Positions 25,131 to 33,358 of a DNA stretch of 34,144 nucleotides are shown one piece after another (position 1 is the stretch's first letter; each line of letters starts with the position of its first letter). Position numbers and translations under genes: made by a program. The notes beneath the pieces were generated by a model. It did no database searches. It saw only the letters and a list, made by a program, of their open reading frames with translations, and was not told the origin of the DNA. The stretch comes from Chitinophagaceae bacterium (GTDB lineage: Bacteria; Bacteroidota; Bacteroidia; Chitinophagales; Chitinophagaceae): NCBI GenBank assembly GCA_947455215.1, contig CANGNA010000048.1, forward strand, positions 1 through 34,144. The letters are read 5' to 3'.

Positions 25131-25952
25131 ATGGACATCATTCATACTTTGCTCGGGCCGGATATAAAAGCCGGTTTGCTGATCATACTTAACCTGATAG
25201 TGATAGAGAGCCTGCTGTCGGTAGATAACGCAGCCGTGCTGGCCACTATGGTGCTGGACCTCCCCAAAGAACAGCGTGAGAAGGCATTGAAATATGGTAT
25301 TGTGGGCGCTTATGTATTCCGTGGTATCTGCCTGCTGATAGCCGCATGGCTGGTAAAGGTCTGGTTCCTGAAGCCGCTGGGTGGTTTGTACCTGATATAC
25401 CTGGCGTTCAGTTACTTCCGCGGGAAGGCTAAAAAGGCCAAGGCTACGGAAGAGGAAAAGCACGTAGAAAAGGGCGAAAGCTGGCTGTATAAGGTAACCG
25501 TAGGTACTTTAGGCAATTTTTGGGCTACTGTGGCGCTGGTGGAGGTGATGGACCTGGCGTTTTCTATAGACAATGTGTTTGCAGCGGTGGCGTTCACCGA
25601 TCACATATTCCTGATATACACAGGGGTGTTCATAGGGATACTGGCCATGCGTTTTGTAGCGCAGTTCTTTGTGAAGCTGATGGAGAAATTTACCTTCCTG
25701 GAGACGGTGGCTTTCCTGGTAATAGGTGTGTTGGGCATTAAGCTGTTCTCTTCTTTGTATACCCATTTTAATGAGGGTGACCCGGTAGCTAAGTTTATAG
25801 AAGGGGAAAAGATGGATATGTATGTGTCTATCTTTACGGTAGCCATATTTGTATTGCCGGTGCTGAGCTCTATGCTGTTTAACTTCCCTAAGCGGCACAC
25901 TATAGATCCGCGTGTGGCTGAGAAGGCCGAGCATGTGCTGGATGAGAGTTAG
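25131..25952 (+). CDS. TerC-family integral membrane protein (probable metal ion transporter)
   Basis: This 273-residue protein has about seven hydrophobic spans and the two signature acidic motifs of TerC/Alx proteins: ESLLSVDNAAVLA (about 25-37) and DLAFSIDNVFAAVAF (about 141-155). Family members have been linked to tellurite resistance and to manganese export during secretion of metalloproteins. A charged cytosolic loop (RGKAKKAKATEEEKHVEKGE) separates the two halves. It is a single gene between two terminators, with no ter operon around it, so a manganese or general metal role is more likely than tellurite resistance. Substrate is inference. Confidence 0.88.
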   Translation: MDIIHTLLGPDIKAGLLIILNLIVIESLLSVDNAAVLATMVLDLPKEQREKALKYGIVGAYVFRGICLLIAAWLVKVWFLKPLGGLYLIYLAFSYFRGKAKKAKATEEEKHVEKGESWLYKVTVGTLGNFWATVALVEVMDLAFSIDNVFAAVAFTDHIFLIYTGVFIGILAMRFVAQFFVKLMEKFTFLETVAFLVIGVLGIKLFSSLYTHFNEGDPVAKFIEGEKMDMYVSIFTVAIFVLPVLSSMLFNFPKRHTIDPRVAEKAEHVLDES

Positions 25953-25974
25953 TATTAACGAGATGATGATATAA

Positions 25975-26007
25975 AAAGTAAGGGCAGCCAAAAGCTGCCC
26001 TTATCCG
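25975..26007. terminator. Bidirectional terminator between the TerC gene and glyA
   Basis: AAGGGCAGC and GCTGCCCTT (within 25980-26002) enclose CAAAA. A/T-rich flanks lie on both sides, and the genes converge on it. Confidence 0.85.
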
Positions 26008-26025
26008 TTATATACATTTCTGTTA

Positions 26026-27306
26026 TTAGCCCAGTTCAGGGTACAGCGGGAATGCTTTCATGTATTCATTCACTTCGCCCTTTACCGCAGCCAGCGTTGC
26101 TTCGTTGTCTGCGTCCATTAATACGCGGTCTATCCAATTCACTATTTGTGGCATATCGTTCTCTTTCATGCCACGCGTGGTTACTGCAGGTACGCCTACG
26201 CGTATACCCGATGTGATGAATGGAGACTTATCGTCGAATGGTACCATGTTCTTGTTGATGGTCACATCTGCTTTTACCAGGGTGTTCTCGGCTTTTTTAC
26301 CGCTGATGCCTTTGTTGCGGAGGTCTATCAACAGCAGGTGGTTATCTGTGCCGCCTGATACAATATTGTACCCCTTTTCGTTAAAGGCTGTTGCGAGCGA
26401 TTGTGCGTTGCTGATCACCTGCTTAGCGTAGGTAGTAAAGTCATCCGACAGGATCTCGTGGAAGGCTACTGCTTTGGCGGCGATGACATGCTCCAGCGGA
26501 CCACCCTGTGTGCCCGGGAATACGGCCAGGTCTATCATCTGGCTGAGTGTACGTGTTTCGCCCTTAGGGCCTTTTACACCCCAGGTGTTCTCGAAATCGT
26601 TCTTCATGAGTATAAGACCGCCACGTGGGCCACGCAGTGTTTTGTGCGTGGTGGTGGTCACAAAATGGCAATGGTCGAACGGGCTGGCCAGCAGGTGCTT
26701 GGCTATCAGGCCGGCAGGGTGCGATATGTCGGCCATCACCAGCGCGCCAACGCTATCAGCTATAGAGCGTATACGTGCGTAGTCCCAGTCGCGGCTGTAT
26801 GCAGATGCGCCGCAGATGATGAGCTTAGGGTTGTGTGCCCTTGCCTGTGCCTCCATCATTTCATAATCTACCAGGCCGGTATCTTTATGTACACCGTAGT
26901 GTACAGCTTTGTACAGCTTGCCTGAAAAATTCACCGGTGAGCCGTGTGTCAGGTGGCCACCCATGCTCAGGTCGAGGCCCAGTATGGTGTCGCCCGGCTG
27001 CAGCAATGCCAGCATCAGTGCTGCATTGGCCTGTGCGCCGCTGTGTGGCTGCACGTTAGCATAGCCCACGCCAAATATCTCTTTTGCCCTGTCTATGGCC
27101 AGTTGTTCACTTTTATCTACTACCTCGCAGCCACCGTAGTAGCGTTTGCCGGGGTAGCCTTCGGCATACTTATTGGTCATTACGCTACCCATAGCCTGCA
27201 TCACCTGCAAGCTGGTAAAATTCTCAGAGGCTATCAGTTCCAGGCCATGGCGCTGGCGCTGCATTTCCTCATGTATCAAATCGAATATCGCTGTATCACG
27301 GTGCAT
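26026..27306 (-). CDS. glyA: Serine hydroxymethyltransferase
   Basis: This 426-residue PLP enzyme interconverts serine and glycine with tetrahydrofolate, supplying one-carbon units. Family motifs are present: [11 protein letters not shown] (22-32), [19 protein letters not shown], and the PLP lysine Lys222 in [14 protein letters not shown]. Length is normal. The ATG start is preceded by a minus-strand TATCTTTG (-7 type) 20 bases upstream. It is divergent from ccmB and convergent with the TerC gene, so monocistronic. No glycine riboswitch fold could be recognised in the short leader. Confidence 0.97.
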   Translation of the reverse strand: MHRDTAIFDLIHEEMQRQRHGLELIASENFTSLQVMQAMGSVMTNKYAEGYPGKRYYGGCEVVDKSEQLAIDRAKEIFGVGYANVQPHSGAQANAALMLALLQPGDTILGLDLSMGGHLTHGSPVNFSGKLYKAVHYGVHKDTGLVDYEMMEAQARAHNPKLIICGASAYSRDWDYARIRSIADSVGALVMADISHPAGLIAKHLLASPFDHCHFVTTTTHKTLRGPRGGLILMKNDFENTWGVKGPKGETRTLSQMIDLAVFPGTQGGPLEHVIAAKAVAFHEILSDDFTTYAKQVISNAQSLATAFNEKGYNIVSGGTDNHLLLIDLRNKGISGKKAENTLVKADVTINKNMVPFDDKSPFITSGIRVGVPAVTTRGMKENDMPQIVNWIDRVLMDADNEATLAAVKGEVNEYMKAFPLYPELG

Positions 27307-27325
27307 GAATGCTCGTTTTTTGCCG

Positions 27326-27333
27326 CAAAGATA
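27326..27333 (-). promoter_or_regulatory. -7 promoter element of glyA
   Basis: Reading the minus strand, TATCTTTG matches TAnnTTTG and ends 20 bases before the start codon. A clear -33 box is not visible. Confidence 0.45.
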
Positions 27334-27390
27334 GGTTTATAATTGCTCTGTGCCGCTGTTATTGATAAGCCTGCCTTTGACCAAAGTTAT

Positions 27391-27398
27391 TACCTTTG
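27391..27398 (+). promoter_or_regulatory. -7 promoter element very close to the ccmB start
   Basis: TACCTTTG matches TAnnTTTG and ends only 7 bases before the ATG at 27406. If used, the mRNA would have almost no leader. No well-spaced -33 box is seen. Confidence 0.35.
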
Positions 27399-27405
27399 CC
27401 CTCTC

Positions 27406-28062
27406 ATGGCCGGGAACGCGTTCATATCGTTGGTGAAAAAAGATCTGCTTATAGAGTGGCGGCAGAAGCATACGCTGTTTGGTGTGTTGCTGTATGTAGG
27501 CGGCACTGTGTTCGTGGTATATATGATGAACGGCCAGCCGGAAGGGCGCGTATGGAATGCGTTGTTCTGGCTTACGCAGCTGTTTGTTGCGGTCAACTCC
27601 GTGGCTAAGAGCTTTTTGCAGGAGCATGCCAACAGGTTCAGGTATTATTATACGCTGGTACATCCTATCACCTTCATGCTGGCCAAAATGACCTACAGCA
27701 TACTGTTGATGCTGGTGATGAACCTGGTGACCTTATTTCTTTACTACCTTATGCTGGGTTGGCCACTGGCCAATGGCGGGTTGTTCGTGCTCATCAGTTT
27801 GGTGGGTAGCCTCAGTTTGTCGGCGGTGTTCACCTTTTTATCGGCTATAGCTGCGCGCGCGCAGCAAAATTCTGCCCTGATGGCTATTTTGGGTTTCCCG
27901 CTGGTAACACCCTTGTTGATGATACTTAGTAAACTGGCGGTTATTGCCCTTAGCCCTGTGTATGTTGAGGGGTGGGGTGGGCTTGCCGGGATCCTGCTGG
28001 CGCTCGATGCGCTGATCATCCTGTTGGGGGTGATACTATTCCCGTTTCTGTGGCAGGAATAG
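27406..28062 (+). CDS. ccmB: Heme exporter protein CcmB (cytochrome c maturation ABC permease)
   Basis: This 218-residue permease has six hydrophobic spans and the CcmB-type start LVKKDLLIEWRQKHTLFGVLLY, followed by FWLTQLFVAVNSVAKSFLQE. CcmB works with the ATPase CcmA and with CcmC in handing heme to CcmE in cytochrome c maturation. The frame is open to 27343, but the ATG at 27406 gives the usual N-terminus. No ccmA or ccmC is in the neighbouring sequence; they must be elsewhere if the system is complete. The next gene (aminotransferase) follows after 80 bp on the same strand but is unrelated in function. Confidence 0.88.
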   Translation: MAGNAFISLVKKDLLIEWRQKHTLFGVLLYVGGTVFVVYMMNGQPEGRVWNALFWLTQLFVAVNSVAKSFLQEHANRFRYYYTLVHPITFMLAKMTYSILLMLVMNLVTLFLYYLMLGWPLANGGLFVLISLVGSLSLSAVFTFLSAIAARAQQNSALMAILGFPLVTPLLMILSKLAVIALSPVYVEGWGGLAGILLALDALIILLGVILFPFLWQE

Positions 28063-28115
28063 CCGGTCTTATTATATAACCTTTATCTTTTTTTCTCTTA
28101 AGGCCGTAAAATCTG

Positions 28116-28123
28116 TAAATTCG
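28116..28123 (+). promoter_or_regulatory. -7-like element before the aminotransferase gene
   Basis: TAAATTCG is close to TAnnTTTG (C in place of the last T) and ends 19 bases before the ATG at 28143. Support is weak, but it would separate this gene from ccmB. Confidence 0.3.
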
Positions 28124-28142
28124 CACCTGTTAAAAATTACAT

Positions 28143-29267
28143 ATGCAACTACAAATGGTTGACCTGAAAAGGCAATACCAGAAAATAAAATCGGAAGTTG
28201 ACACTGCCATAAATAATGTGATAGAAAGTGCAGCCTTTATTGGCGGCCCTGATGTGAACGGTTTTGCTACAGAACTGGCGCAGTACCTGGGGGTAAAGCA
28301 CGTTATTCCATGTGCCAATGGTACCGACGCCTTACAGATAGCGCTGATGGCCCTGGGCCTGAAGCCCGGCGACGAAGTGATCACCCCGAGCTACACCTAT
28401 ATAGCTACTGTAGAGGTAGTGGCACTCCTGGGTATTACTCCTGTGTTTGTAGATGTAGATCCTGATACGTTCACCATGAATATGGATAGCGTAAAAAATG
28501 CTATTACCCCTAAGACGAAAGCTATCATCCCGGTGCACTTATACGGTCAGGCTGTAAATATGGAGCCGCTGCTGGCCATAGCCAAAGAGCATAACCTGCA
28601 TGTGGTGGAAGATAATGCACAGGCTATAGGCAGCACGTATACGTTCTCTAATGGCACTACCTGCAAAACAGGTGCAATGGGTATCATTGGCTGTACTTCT
28701 TTCTTCCCGTCGAAGAACCTGGGCTGCTATGGTGATGGTGGCGCTATGTTCACCAACGATGATGAGCTGGCCCGCAAGCTGAAGATGATCGCTAACCATG
28801 GCCAGGAGAAAAGGTATTACCACGAGATGGTAGGCTGTAACAGTCGGCTGGATACCATACAGGCTGCAGTGTTGCGCATAAAGCTGCGCAAGCTGGATCA
28901 ATATTGCTACCAGCGTCGCCAGGCAGCCGACTATTACGATAAGGCATTCAAGAACAACCCGAAGATAACCACCCCATACAGGGCGCCGTATTCTTACCAC
29001 GTATTTCATCAATACACATTGCAGATAGAAGGTTTTGATCGCGACGTATTGCAGCAGAAGCTGGCAGAGCGGGGTATACCATCTATGATATACTACCCGG
29101 TACCATGCCATAAGCAGAACATGCTTAAGGAATTTGGCGTTGCATCGGCGGTGTTGCCCACTACCGATATGCTGCAGGATAAGGTAATATCGCTGCCGAT
29201 GCATACTGAACTGGGCGAAGAAGAACTGGAATTCATTACCCGTAGCGTAATAGAAATAATAGGTTAA
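28143..29267 (+). CDS. DegT/DnrJ/EryC1/StrS-family sugar aminotransferase
   Basis: This 374-residue PLP enzyme transfers an amino group to a keto sugar nucleotide during synthesis of surface polysaccharide. The N-terminal MVDLKRQYQKIKSEVDTAI, GTDALQIALMALGLKPGDEVITPSYTYIAT (from about 60) and the internal-aldimine Lys191 in SFFPSKNLGCYGDGG are diagnostic. PVHLYGQ (130-136) and VEDNAQAIGS complete the active site. It is closest in style to WbpE/WlbC-type enzymes acting on UDP-3-keto sugars, but the substrate cannot be fixed. rmlC follows after 11 bp, so both belong to one transcription unit for a modified sugar. Confidence 0.9.
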   Translation: MQLQMVDLKRQYQKIKSEVDTAINNVIESAAFIGGPDVNGFATELAQYLGVKHVIPCANGTDALQIALMALGLKPGDEVITPSYTYIATVEVVALLGITPVFVDVDPDTFTMNMDSVKNAITPKTKAIIPVHLYGQAVNMEPLLAIAKEHNLHVVEDNAQAIGSTYTFSNGTTCKTGAMGIIGCTSFFPSKNLGCYGDGGAMFTNDDELARKLKMIANHGQEKRYYHEMVGCNSRLDTIQAAVLRIKLRKLDQYCYQRRQAADYYDKAFKNNPKITTPYRAPYSYHVFHQYTLQIEGFDRDVLQQKLAERGIPSMIYYPVPCHKQNMLKEFGVASAVLPTTDMLQDKVISLPMHTELGEEELEFITRSVIEIIG

Positions 29268-29278
29268 AAACACAAAAC

Positions 29279-29830
29279 ATGAAGATCACTACAACACCTA
29301 TAGAAGGCCTGCTGATACTGGAACCCAAAGTGCTGGGCGATGAGCGCGGCTACTTTTTTGAAAGCTACAGGAAGAGCCACCTGGAAGACGCGGGCAATAC
29401 CGTGAATTTTATCCAGGATAACCAGGCCCGCTCTGTGAAGAACGTGCTGCGTGGTTTACATTACCAGAATAATCCAATGCCGCAGGCCAAATTGCTGCGT
29501 GTGCTGGAAGGCGCTATATGGGATGTGGCTGTAGATATCCGCAAGAACAGTAAAACATACGGCCAGTGGTATGGCATAGAACTGTCTGCTGAGAATAAGC
29601 TACAGTTTCTTATTCCACACGGTTTTGCGCATGGCTATGCGGTGCTGACAGATACTGCAGAGGTGTTCTATAAATGTGATAATTACTATAGCAAGGAACT
29701 GGAAGGTGGGGTATACTTTGCTGATGAAACTATAGGTATAGATTGGAAGATCGACATATCTAAAGCGATCATCTCTGAAAAAGATCAGAAACAACCATTG
29801 TTGAAAGATGCTAACAATCTGTTCTTATAA
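29279..29830 (+). CDS. rmlC: dTDP-4-dehydrorhamnose 3,5-epimerase
   Basis: This 183-residue cupin enzyme epimerises dTDP-4-keto-6-deoxyglucose at C3 and C5 on the route to dTDP-L-rhamnose. Family motifs are DERGYFFESY (21-30), QDNQARSVKNVLRGLHYQ with catalytic His61, VDIRKNSKTYGQW, and FLIPHGFAHGYAVL. Length matches the family. It lies 11 bp behind the aminotransferase gene and ends at a strong palindromic terminator. rmlA, rmlB and rmlD are not here, so they are elsewhere, or the product feeds an amino-sugar pathway with the neighbouring aminotransferase. Confidence 0.95.
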   Translation: MKITTTPIEGLLILEPKVLGDERGYFFESYRKSHLEDAGNTVNFIQDNQARSVKNVLRGLHYQNNPMPQAKLLRVLEGAIWDVAVDIRKNSKTYGQWYGIELSAENKLQFLIPHGFAHGYAVLTDTAEVFYKCDNYYSKELEGGVYFADETIGIDWKIDISKAIISEKDQKQPLLKDANNLFL

Positions 29831-29863
29831 TGGTCGAATAGTTTAAAATAGGATCAGTTGATA

Positions 29864-29901
29864 AAAAGTAAAGATCCCGGATATCCGGGATCTTTACTTT
29901 T
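29864..29901. terminator. Bidirectional terminator, 38-bp perfect palindrome
   Basis: AAAAGTAAAGATCCCGGAT (29864-29882) is followed directly by its exact reverse complement. The A/T ends give T tracts in both directions. It separates convergent rmlC and kdsB. Confidence 0.9.
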
Positions 29902-29953
29902 ATACATAAGCATAGGTATCAAGCCATTGCGCTATTGCGCAATTCAGCCATTA

Positions 29954-30697
29954 TCACAGCCATCCTTTCTCTTCCATCAGCTTTTCGGCACGGATGATAT
30001 CTTCCGGAGTATCTATCTCCACGCCCATGTATTGGGTAATGGCCATGCGCATAGGTATACCATGCTCCAGGAAGCGCAGACATTCTACCTTCTCTGCTGC
30101 TTCCAGCGGTGTCATAGGCCAGTTGGTGAACTGCATCAAGGCATGTTTGCGGAAGGCATATACACCTATATGTTCGTAATAAGGGATATCTATTTCTTTG
30201 TTGCGCGGGTAGGGCAGTACGCTGCGAGAGAAGAATAGTGCGTCGTTATTCAGTGCCAGCGCTACCTTTACATAGTTATGGTCTTGTATCAGCGCGGGGT
30301 TGGTCAATCGTTGCACCAGCGATGCTACCTGTACTTTATCGCCATCGGCACCTGCAAACAGCTGCAGCAGTTCCTGTAGCGGCTGTTTTTGTACAAAAGG
30401 TTCATCGCCCTGCACATTCACAAACACGTTGGCATCCATGTGCGCAGCTACCTCTGCTATACGATCGGTACCGCTCTCATAAACGCCCTGGCTCTTTACA
30501 GCCTTGCCGCCGCTTTGTATGATCTCGTCCATTATCTCGTCGGCATCTGTTACTACGATCACCTCATCGAACAAACCTGTGCTCATAGCCGATTCGTAGG
30601 TGCGGCGGATGACACTCTTGCCTTTCAGCGGGGCAAGCAATTTTGACGGGAACCTGGTAGCGCCCAGGCGGGCAGGAATAAGTGCTATAACTTTCAT
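29954..30697 (-). CDS. kdsB: 3-deoxy-manno-octulosonate cytidylyltransferase (CMP-Kdo synthetase)
   Basis: This 247-residue cytosolic enzyme activates Kdo with CTP for lipopolysaccharide core synthesis. The nucleotide-binding motif IPARLGATRFPSKLL (7-21), VNVQGDEP with Asp98, and IDTPEDI with Asp229 mark the family; the two Asp residues should bind magnesium. Length is typical. It is the last gene of a compact minus-strand operon and starts 7 bp after the DUF423 gene. Confidence 0.96.
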   Translation of the reverse strand: MKVIALIPARLGATRFPSKLLAPLKGKSVIRRTYESAMSTGLFDEVIVVTDADEIMDEIIQSGGKAVKSQGVYESGTDRIAEVAAHMDANVFVNVQGDEPFVQKQPLQELLQLFAGADGDKVQVASLVQRLTNPALIQDHNYVKVALALNNDALFFSRSVLPYPRNKEIDIPYYEHIGVYAFRKHALMQFTNWPMTPLEAAEKVECLRFLEHGIPMRMAITQYMGVEIDTPEDIIRAEKLMEEKGWL

Positions 30698-30704
30698 AAG
30701 GTAT

Positions 30705-31091
30705 TTATTTCTTTAAAATGCCCAGCAGGAAGGTGATCCAACCGCCAATGAACAGTAAGCCACCAAGAGGTGTTATTAAACGGCCAATAACTGGTATGGC
30801 TACATTCTTCACCTCCAACAACGGAAACAAATATAGTGTGCCGGAAAAGCAAAGTATGCCACCCAGGAACATAGGTACGGCCATAGCCACCTGTTTATTG
30901 GGGAACGACGCATAAACGATACCTGCCAGTATCAGCCCGAACGCGTGATAGAACTGGTAGGTCACACCTTTCTGGAATACATCTATCTTTTCAGGAGGCA
31001 GTACTTTGGTAAGTCCGTGTGCGGCAAAAGCCCCCAGCATTACAGCCAGTGCTGCCATGGTTATCCCTGCGATGAGCGCCGGTTTATACAT
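30705..31091 (-). CDS. DUF423 family small membrane protein
   Basis: This 128-residue protein has four hydrophobic spans (about 5-25, 47-63, 69-90, 105-125). It has the DUF423 signature: LGAFAAHGL (20-28), FQKGVTYQFYHAFGLI (39-54), FSGTLYLFPL and RLITPLGGLLFIGGW. The molecular function of the family (YgdD/YwdK) is unknown. Its start codon overlaps the end of aroK by 8 bp, which implies translational coupling within the operon. Confidence 0.9.
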   Translation of the reverse strand: MYKPALIAGITMAALAVMLGAFAAHGLTKVLPPEKIDVFQKGVTYQFYHAFGLILAGIVYASFPNKQVAMAVPMFLGGILCFSGTLYLFPLLEVKNVAIPVIGRLITPLGGLLFIGGWITFLLGILKK

Positions 31092-31584
31092 TGGTCAAGA
31101 TTTTTTCAAAGGTAGTGAGCGAAATGTTCTCCGTTTGTAAAATATGCTGCGCCCTTTCGTAGTCTTCTTTACGTTGTTCCAGCATATTGGCCAGTGTAGT
31201 TGCCAGCTGGGTACTTTTCTTCAAAAGAGGGCGCTGCACCTTATCGTGCTCCAGGTTACTGATGAGCTGCTCTATTGTTGATCGCAGATATACTACTTCA
31301 CCGGCTTTCAGCATCATATCCATGTTATTAAAAAAGCAAGGTGTGCCGCCGCCGCAGGCTACTATGGTATCTTGCTCTGCGGTGCGGATCAATGCTTCGA
31401 GGTAGCGGTTCTCCATATCGCGGAAGCCCTCTTCTCCTTCTATCTCGAAGAGGGTGGCTATAGAGGCTTTTTCTTTCTTTTCTATATATGCATCCAGGTC
31501 TACAAATGCATGGCCAAATGAGTCAGCAACTTTTTTGCCCCAATATGTTTTGCCCGTGCCCGGCATACCGATCAGGAATATCAT
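31084..31584 (-). CDS. aroK: Shikimate kinase
   Basis: This 166-residue P-loop kinase phosphorylates shikimate in aromatic amino acid synthesis. Walker A is GMPGTGKT (6-13). Shikimate-binding residues are Asp31 (FVDLDAYIE), Arg55 (FRDMEN) and Gly78-80 (CGGGTP), and the lid carries QRPLL. Length is standard. It overlaps cinA upstream by 4 bp (ATGA type) and the DUF423 gene downstream by 8 bp, so it is in the middle of a translationally coupled operon. Confidence 0.95.
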   Translation of the reverse strand: MIFLIGMPGTGKTYWGKKVADSFGHAFVDLDAYIEKKEKASIATLFEIEGEEGFRDMENRYLEALIRTAEQDTIVACGGGTPCFFNNMDMMLKAGEVVYLRSTIEQLISNLEHDKVQRPLLKKSTQLATTLANMLEQRKEDYERAQHILQTENISLTTFEKILTNV

Positions 31585-32837
31585 GCGCTCAGTTTACCAT
31601 TAATAAATTTCCACAGGAAGAGGATGGCGTTCTTAACGGCCATTTCCTTGTTGCGTTCCCTGTCGTAGAAGAAGCGGAACTCTTTGGTACGCACTTCTGT
31701 GGCCGATGCTACGGCCATCCATACCGTGCCTACTTTCACGCGGTCGGTGCCGCCGTCGGGGCCCAGCACGCCGCTTACCGAAAGAGCATAGTCGGTGTTC
31801 AGTACTCGTCGTGCGCCTTGTGCCATGGCTATCACTGTAGCCTCGCTTACGGCGCCCTGCTCTGTAAGGGTTGTGGCGGGCACGCCTAATACGTGCTGCT
31901 TCACAGCATTGTCATAACTAACAATGCTACCCATAAAGTAAGCTGATGCCCCCGGTACCTGCGTAACTGTATGGCCTATAAAGCCACCAGTGCAGCTTTC
32001 TGCAAGGCCAATAGTTTGCTTTTTCTCCAGGAGCGTACGGGATAGCAGCACCTCCATGGGTATATCCTCGTGCGCTATCACTATAGGGCCGAGTATGCCG
32101 GCCAGTTCGCTTTGTAATTGTTCCAGCTCGGCCACCAGCATATCAGGGTGCTGGCTGCGGCCGGTAAGGCGCAGTTTCACGAAACCACTATCGGGTAGGT
32201 AGGCCAGTTTGATATGCGCGGGCAGCTTTTCTTCAAAACCTACCAATTTCTCTGCAATAAAGCTTTCACCTTCGCCTGCTGTAACTATGCTGCGGTGTAC
32301 CAGCGCATCGCTGGTATGGTGCTTTAGTCGTGGCAGTACTTCGTGCTGCATGATGTGCTTCATCTCGAAAGGCACGCCGGGCAGCGAGACATATACTTTG
32401 CCATTTTTCTCGAACCACATACCGGGTGCTGTGCCCATCTCGTTAAAGAGAACCGTGCAATTGTCGGGTACATCGGCTTGTTTCAGGTTGCGCTCTATTA
32501 CCGGCCTGTTGCGGCGTTTGAACAATTCGTACAGGTGTGCTAGCACACGCTCATCGCGTACCAATGTTCCGCCAAAATACTCGCACAGCAGGGGCTTGGT
32601 AATATCGTCGGATGTAGGGCCAAGGCCACCTGTTATTATGATCAGTGAGGCGCGTTGTGATTCTTCATCCAGTGCGTTGATGATGGCCAACCGTTCGTCG
32701 CCAACTGCCACGCGGCGTACCACATCTATGCCCAGTTCGTTAAGACGCTGGGCTATCCAGGCGCTGTTGGTGTCAATCGTTTGACCTATCAGCAGTTCGT
32801 CGCCTATGGTAATGATTACAGCATTTATATTGCTCAT
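31581..32837 (-). CDS. cinA: CinA-family protein (nicotinamide-nucleotide amidohydrolase type)
   Basis: This 418-residue two-domain protein has an N-terminal MoCF/COG1058 domain (about 5-170: TIGDELLIGQTIDTNS, TGGLGPTSDD, LPGVPFEM). The C-terminal PncC amidase domain lies at about 255-415 (GLAESCTGGFIGH, GAVSEATV, SGVLGPDGGTDRVKVGTVW). Enzymes of this build deamidate nicotinamide mononucleotide, and some hydrolyse ADP-ribose in the N-terminal domain, for NAD recycling. Despite the historic name, competence is not implied. It lies 2 bp behind the thioesterase gene and overlaps aroK by 4 bp. Confidence 0.95.
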   Translation of the reverse strand: MSNINAVIITIGDELLIGQTIDTNSAWIAQRLNELGIDVVRRVAVGDERLAIINALDEESQRASLIIITGGLGPTSDDITKPLLCEYFGGTLVRDERVLAHLYELFKRRNRPVIERNLKQADVPDNCTVLFNEMGTAPGMWFEKNGKVYVSLPGVPFEMKHIMQHEVLPRLKHHTSDALVHRSIVTAGEGESFIAEKLVGFEEKLPAHIKLAYLPDSGFVKLRLTGRSQHPDMLVAELEQLQSELAGILGPIVIAHEDIPMEVLLSRTLLEKKQTIGLAESCTGGFIGHTVTQVPGASAYFMGSIVSYDNAVKQHVLGVPATTLTEQGAVSEATVIAMAQGARRVLNTDYALSVSGVLGPDGGTDRVKVGTVWMAVASATEVRTKEFRFFYDRERNKEMAVKNAILFLWKFINGKLSA

Positions 32838-32839
32838 GG

Positions 32840-33283
32840 TTATTGCTCGTTATCAGAGCTCTTTAATATATCTGTATTGAAAAATGGCACCAGCCGGTCA
32901 TAGAGTATCGGTGGCATATTTACCTTCTTCTTTTCTTTAGGGTCAAAGAATACCAGTGTGGTCACGCCCTTGTTCAGAAATACACCTGCCTCGTTATACA
33001 GTTCGGAGTGGAATTGTATCTTGGGGCCCGTGGGTAGTTCCTTCAGCAGCGTTTTCACCGTTATCAGGTCATCGTACAGGGCAGGGCGGTAATATTGTAC
33101 ATTCAGCTCTGCTACAGGCATCATAATGCCCATCTCTTCCAGCTCCCGGTAAGTAAAGCCCAATTGCCTGATGGCTTCGGCCCGGCCCACCTCGTAGTAC
33201 AGCGCATAGTTGCCATAGTAGAGATAGCCCATCTGGTCTGTCTCCCCGTAGCGCACTCTTATTTTGGTTTCTGCTATGAACAT
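32840..33283 (-). CDS. Hotdog-fold acyl-CoA thioesterase (YbgC/4HBT family)
   Basis: This 147-residue protein has the 4-hydroxybenzoyl-CoA thioesterase signature RYGETDQMGYLYYGNYALYYEVGR (from residue 11) with the catalytic Asp16, and later VAELNVQYYRPALYDD. It likely hydrolyses short or medium acyl-CoA esters; the real substrate is unknown. There is no tail for membrane attachment. It is the first gene of the run thioesterase-cinA-aroK-DUF423-kdsB. The 75 bp upstream hold repeat sequence and the end of the SDR gene. Confidence 0.9.
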   Translation of the reverse strand: MFIAETKIRVRYGETDQMGYLYYGNYALYYEVGRAEAIRQLGFTYRELEEMGIMMPVAELNVQYYRPALYDDLITVKTLLKELPTGPKIQFHSELYNEAGVFLNKGVTTLVFFDPKEKKKVNMPPILYDRLVPFFNTDILKSSDNEQ

Positions 33284-33287
33284 TTTA

Positions 33288-33356
33288 TAGTCGTAAGTCG
33301 TAAGTATTTAGTCGTAAGCTATTGTTATGTCAGTTTTTTACTTTCTACTTTATACT
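33288..33356. repeat. Dispersed AGTCGTA repeat, copy 2, and AT-rich tail
   Basis: TAGTCGTAAGTCGTAAGT (33288-33305) repeats the sequence at 15693-15710, and TTTAGTCGTAAG recurs at 33307-33318. It is followed by TTTACTTTCTACTTTATACT, another short repeat type frequent in Bacteroidota intergenic DNA. Any promoter for the following operon must lie in or before this repeat. Confidence 0.55.
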
Positions 33357-33358
33357 TA

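Noticed and set aside
25131-25952. TerC gene as part of a tellurite-resistance or phage-defence ter operon
   Set aside because: No terA, terB, terD, terE or terZ gene is near and terminators flank the gene; a housekeeping metal transporter is more likely.
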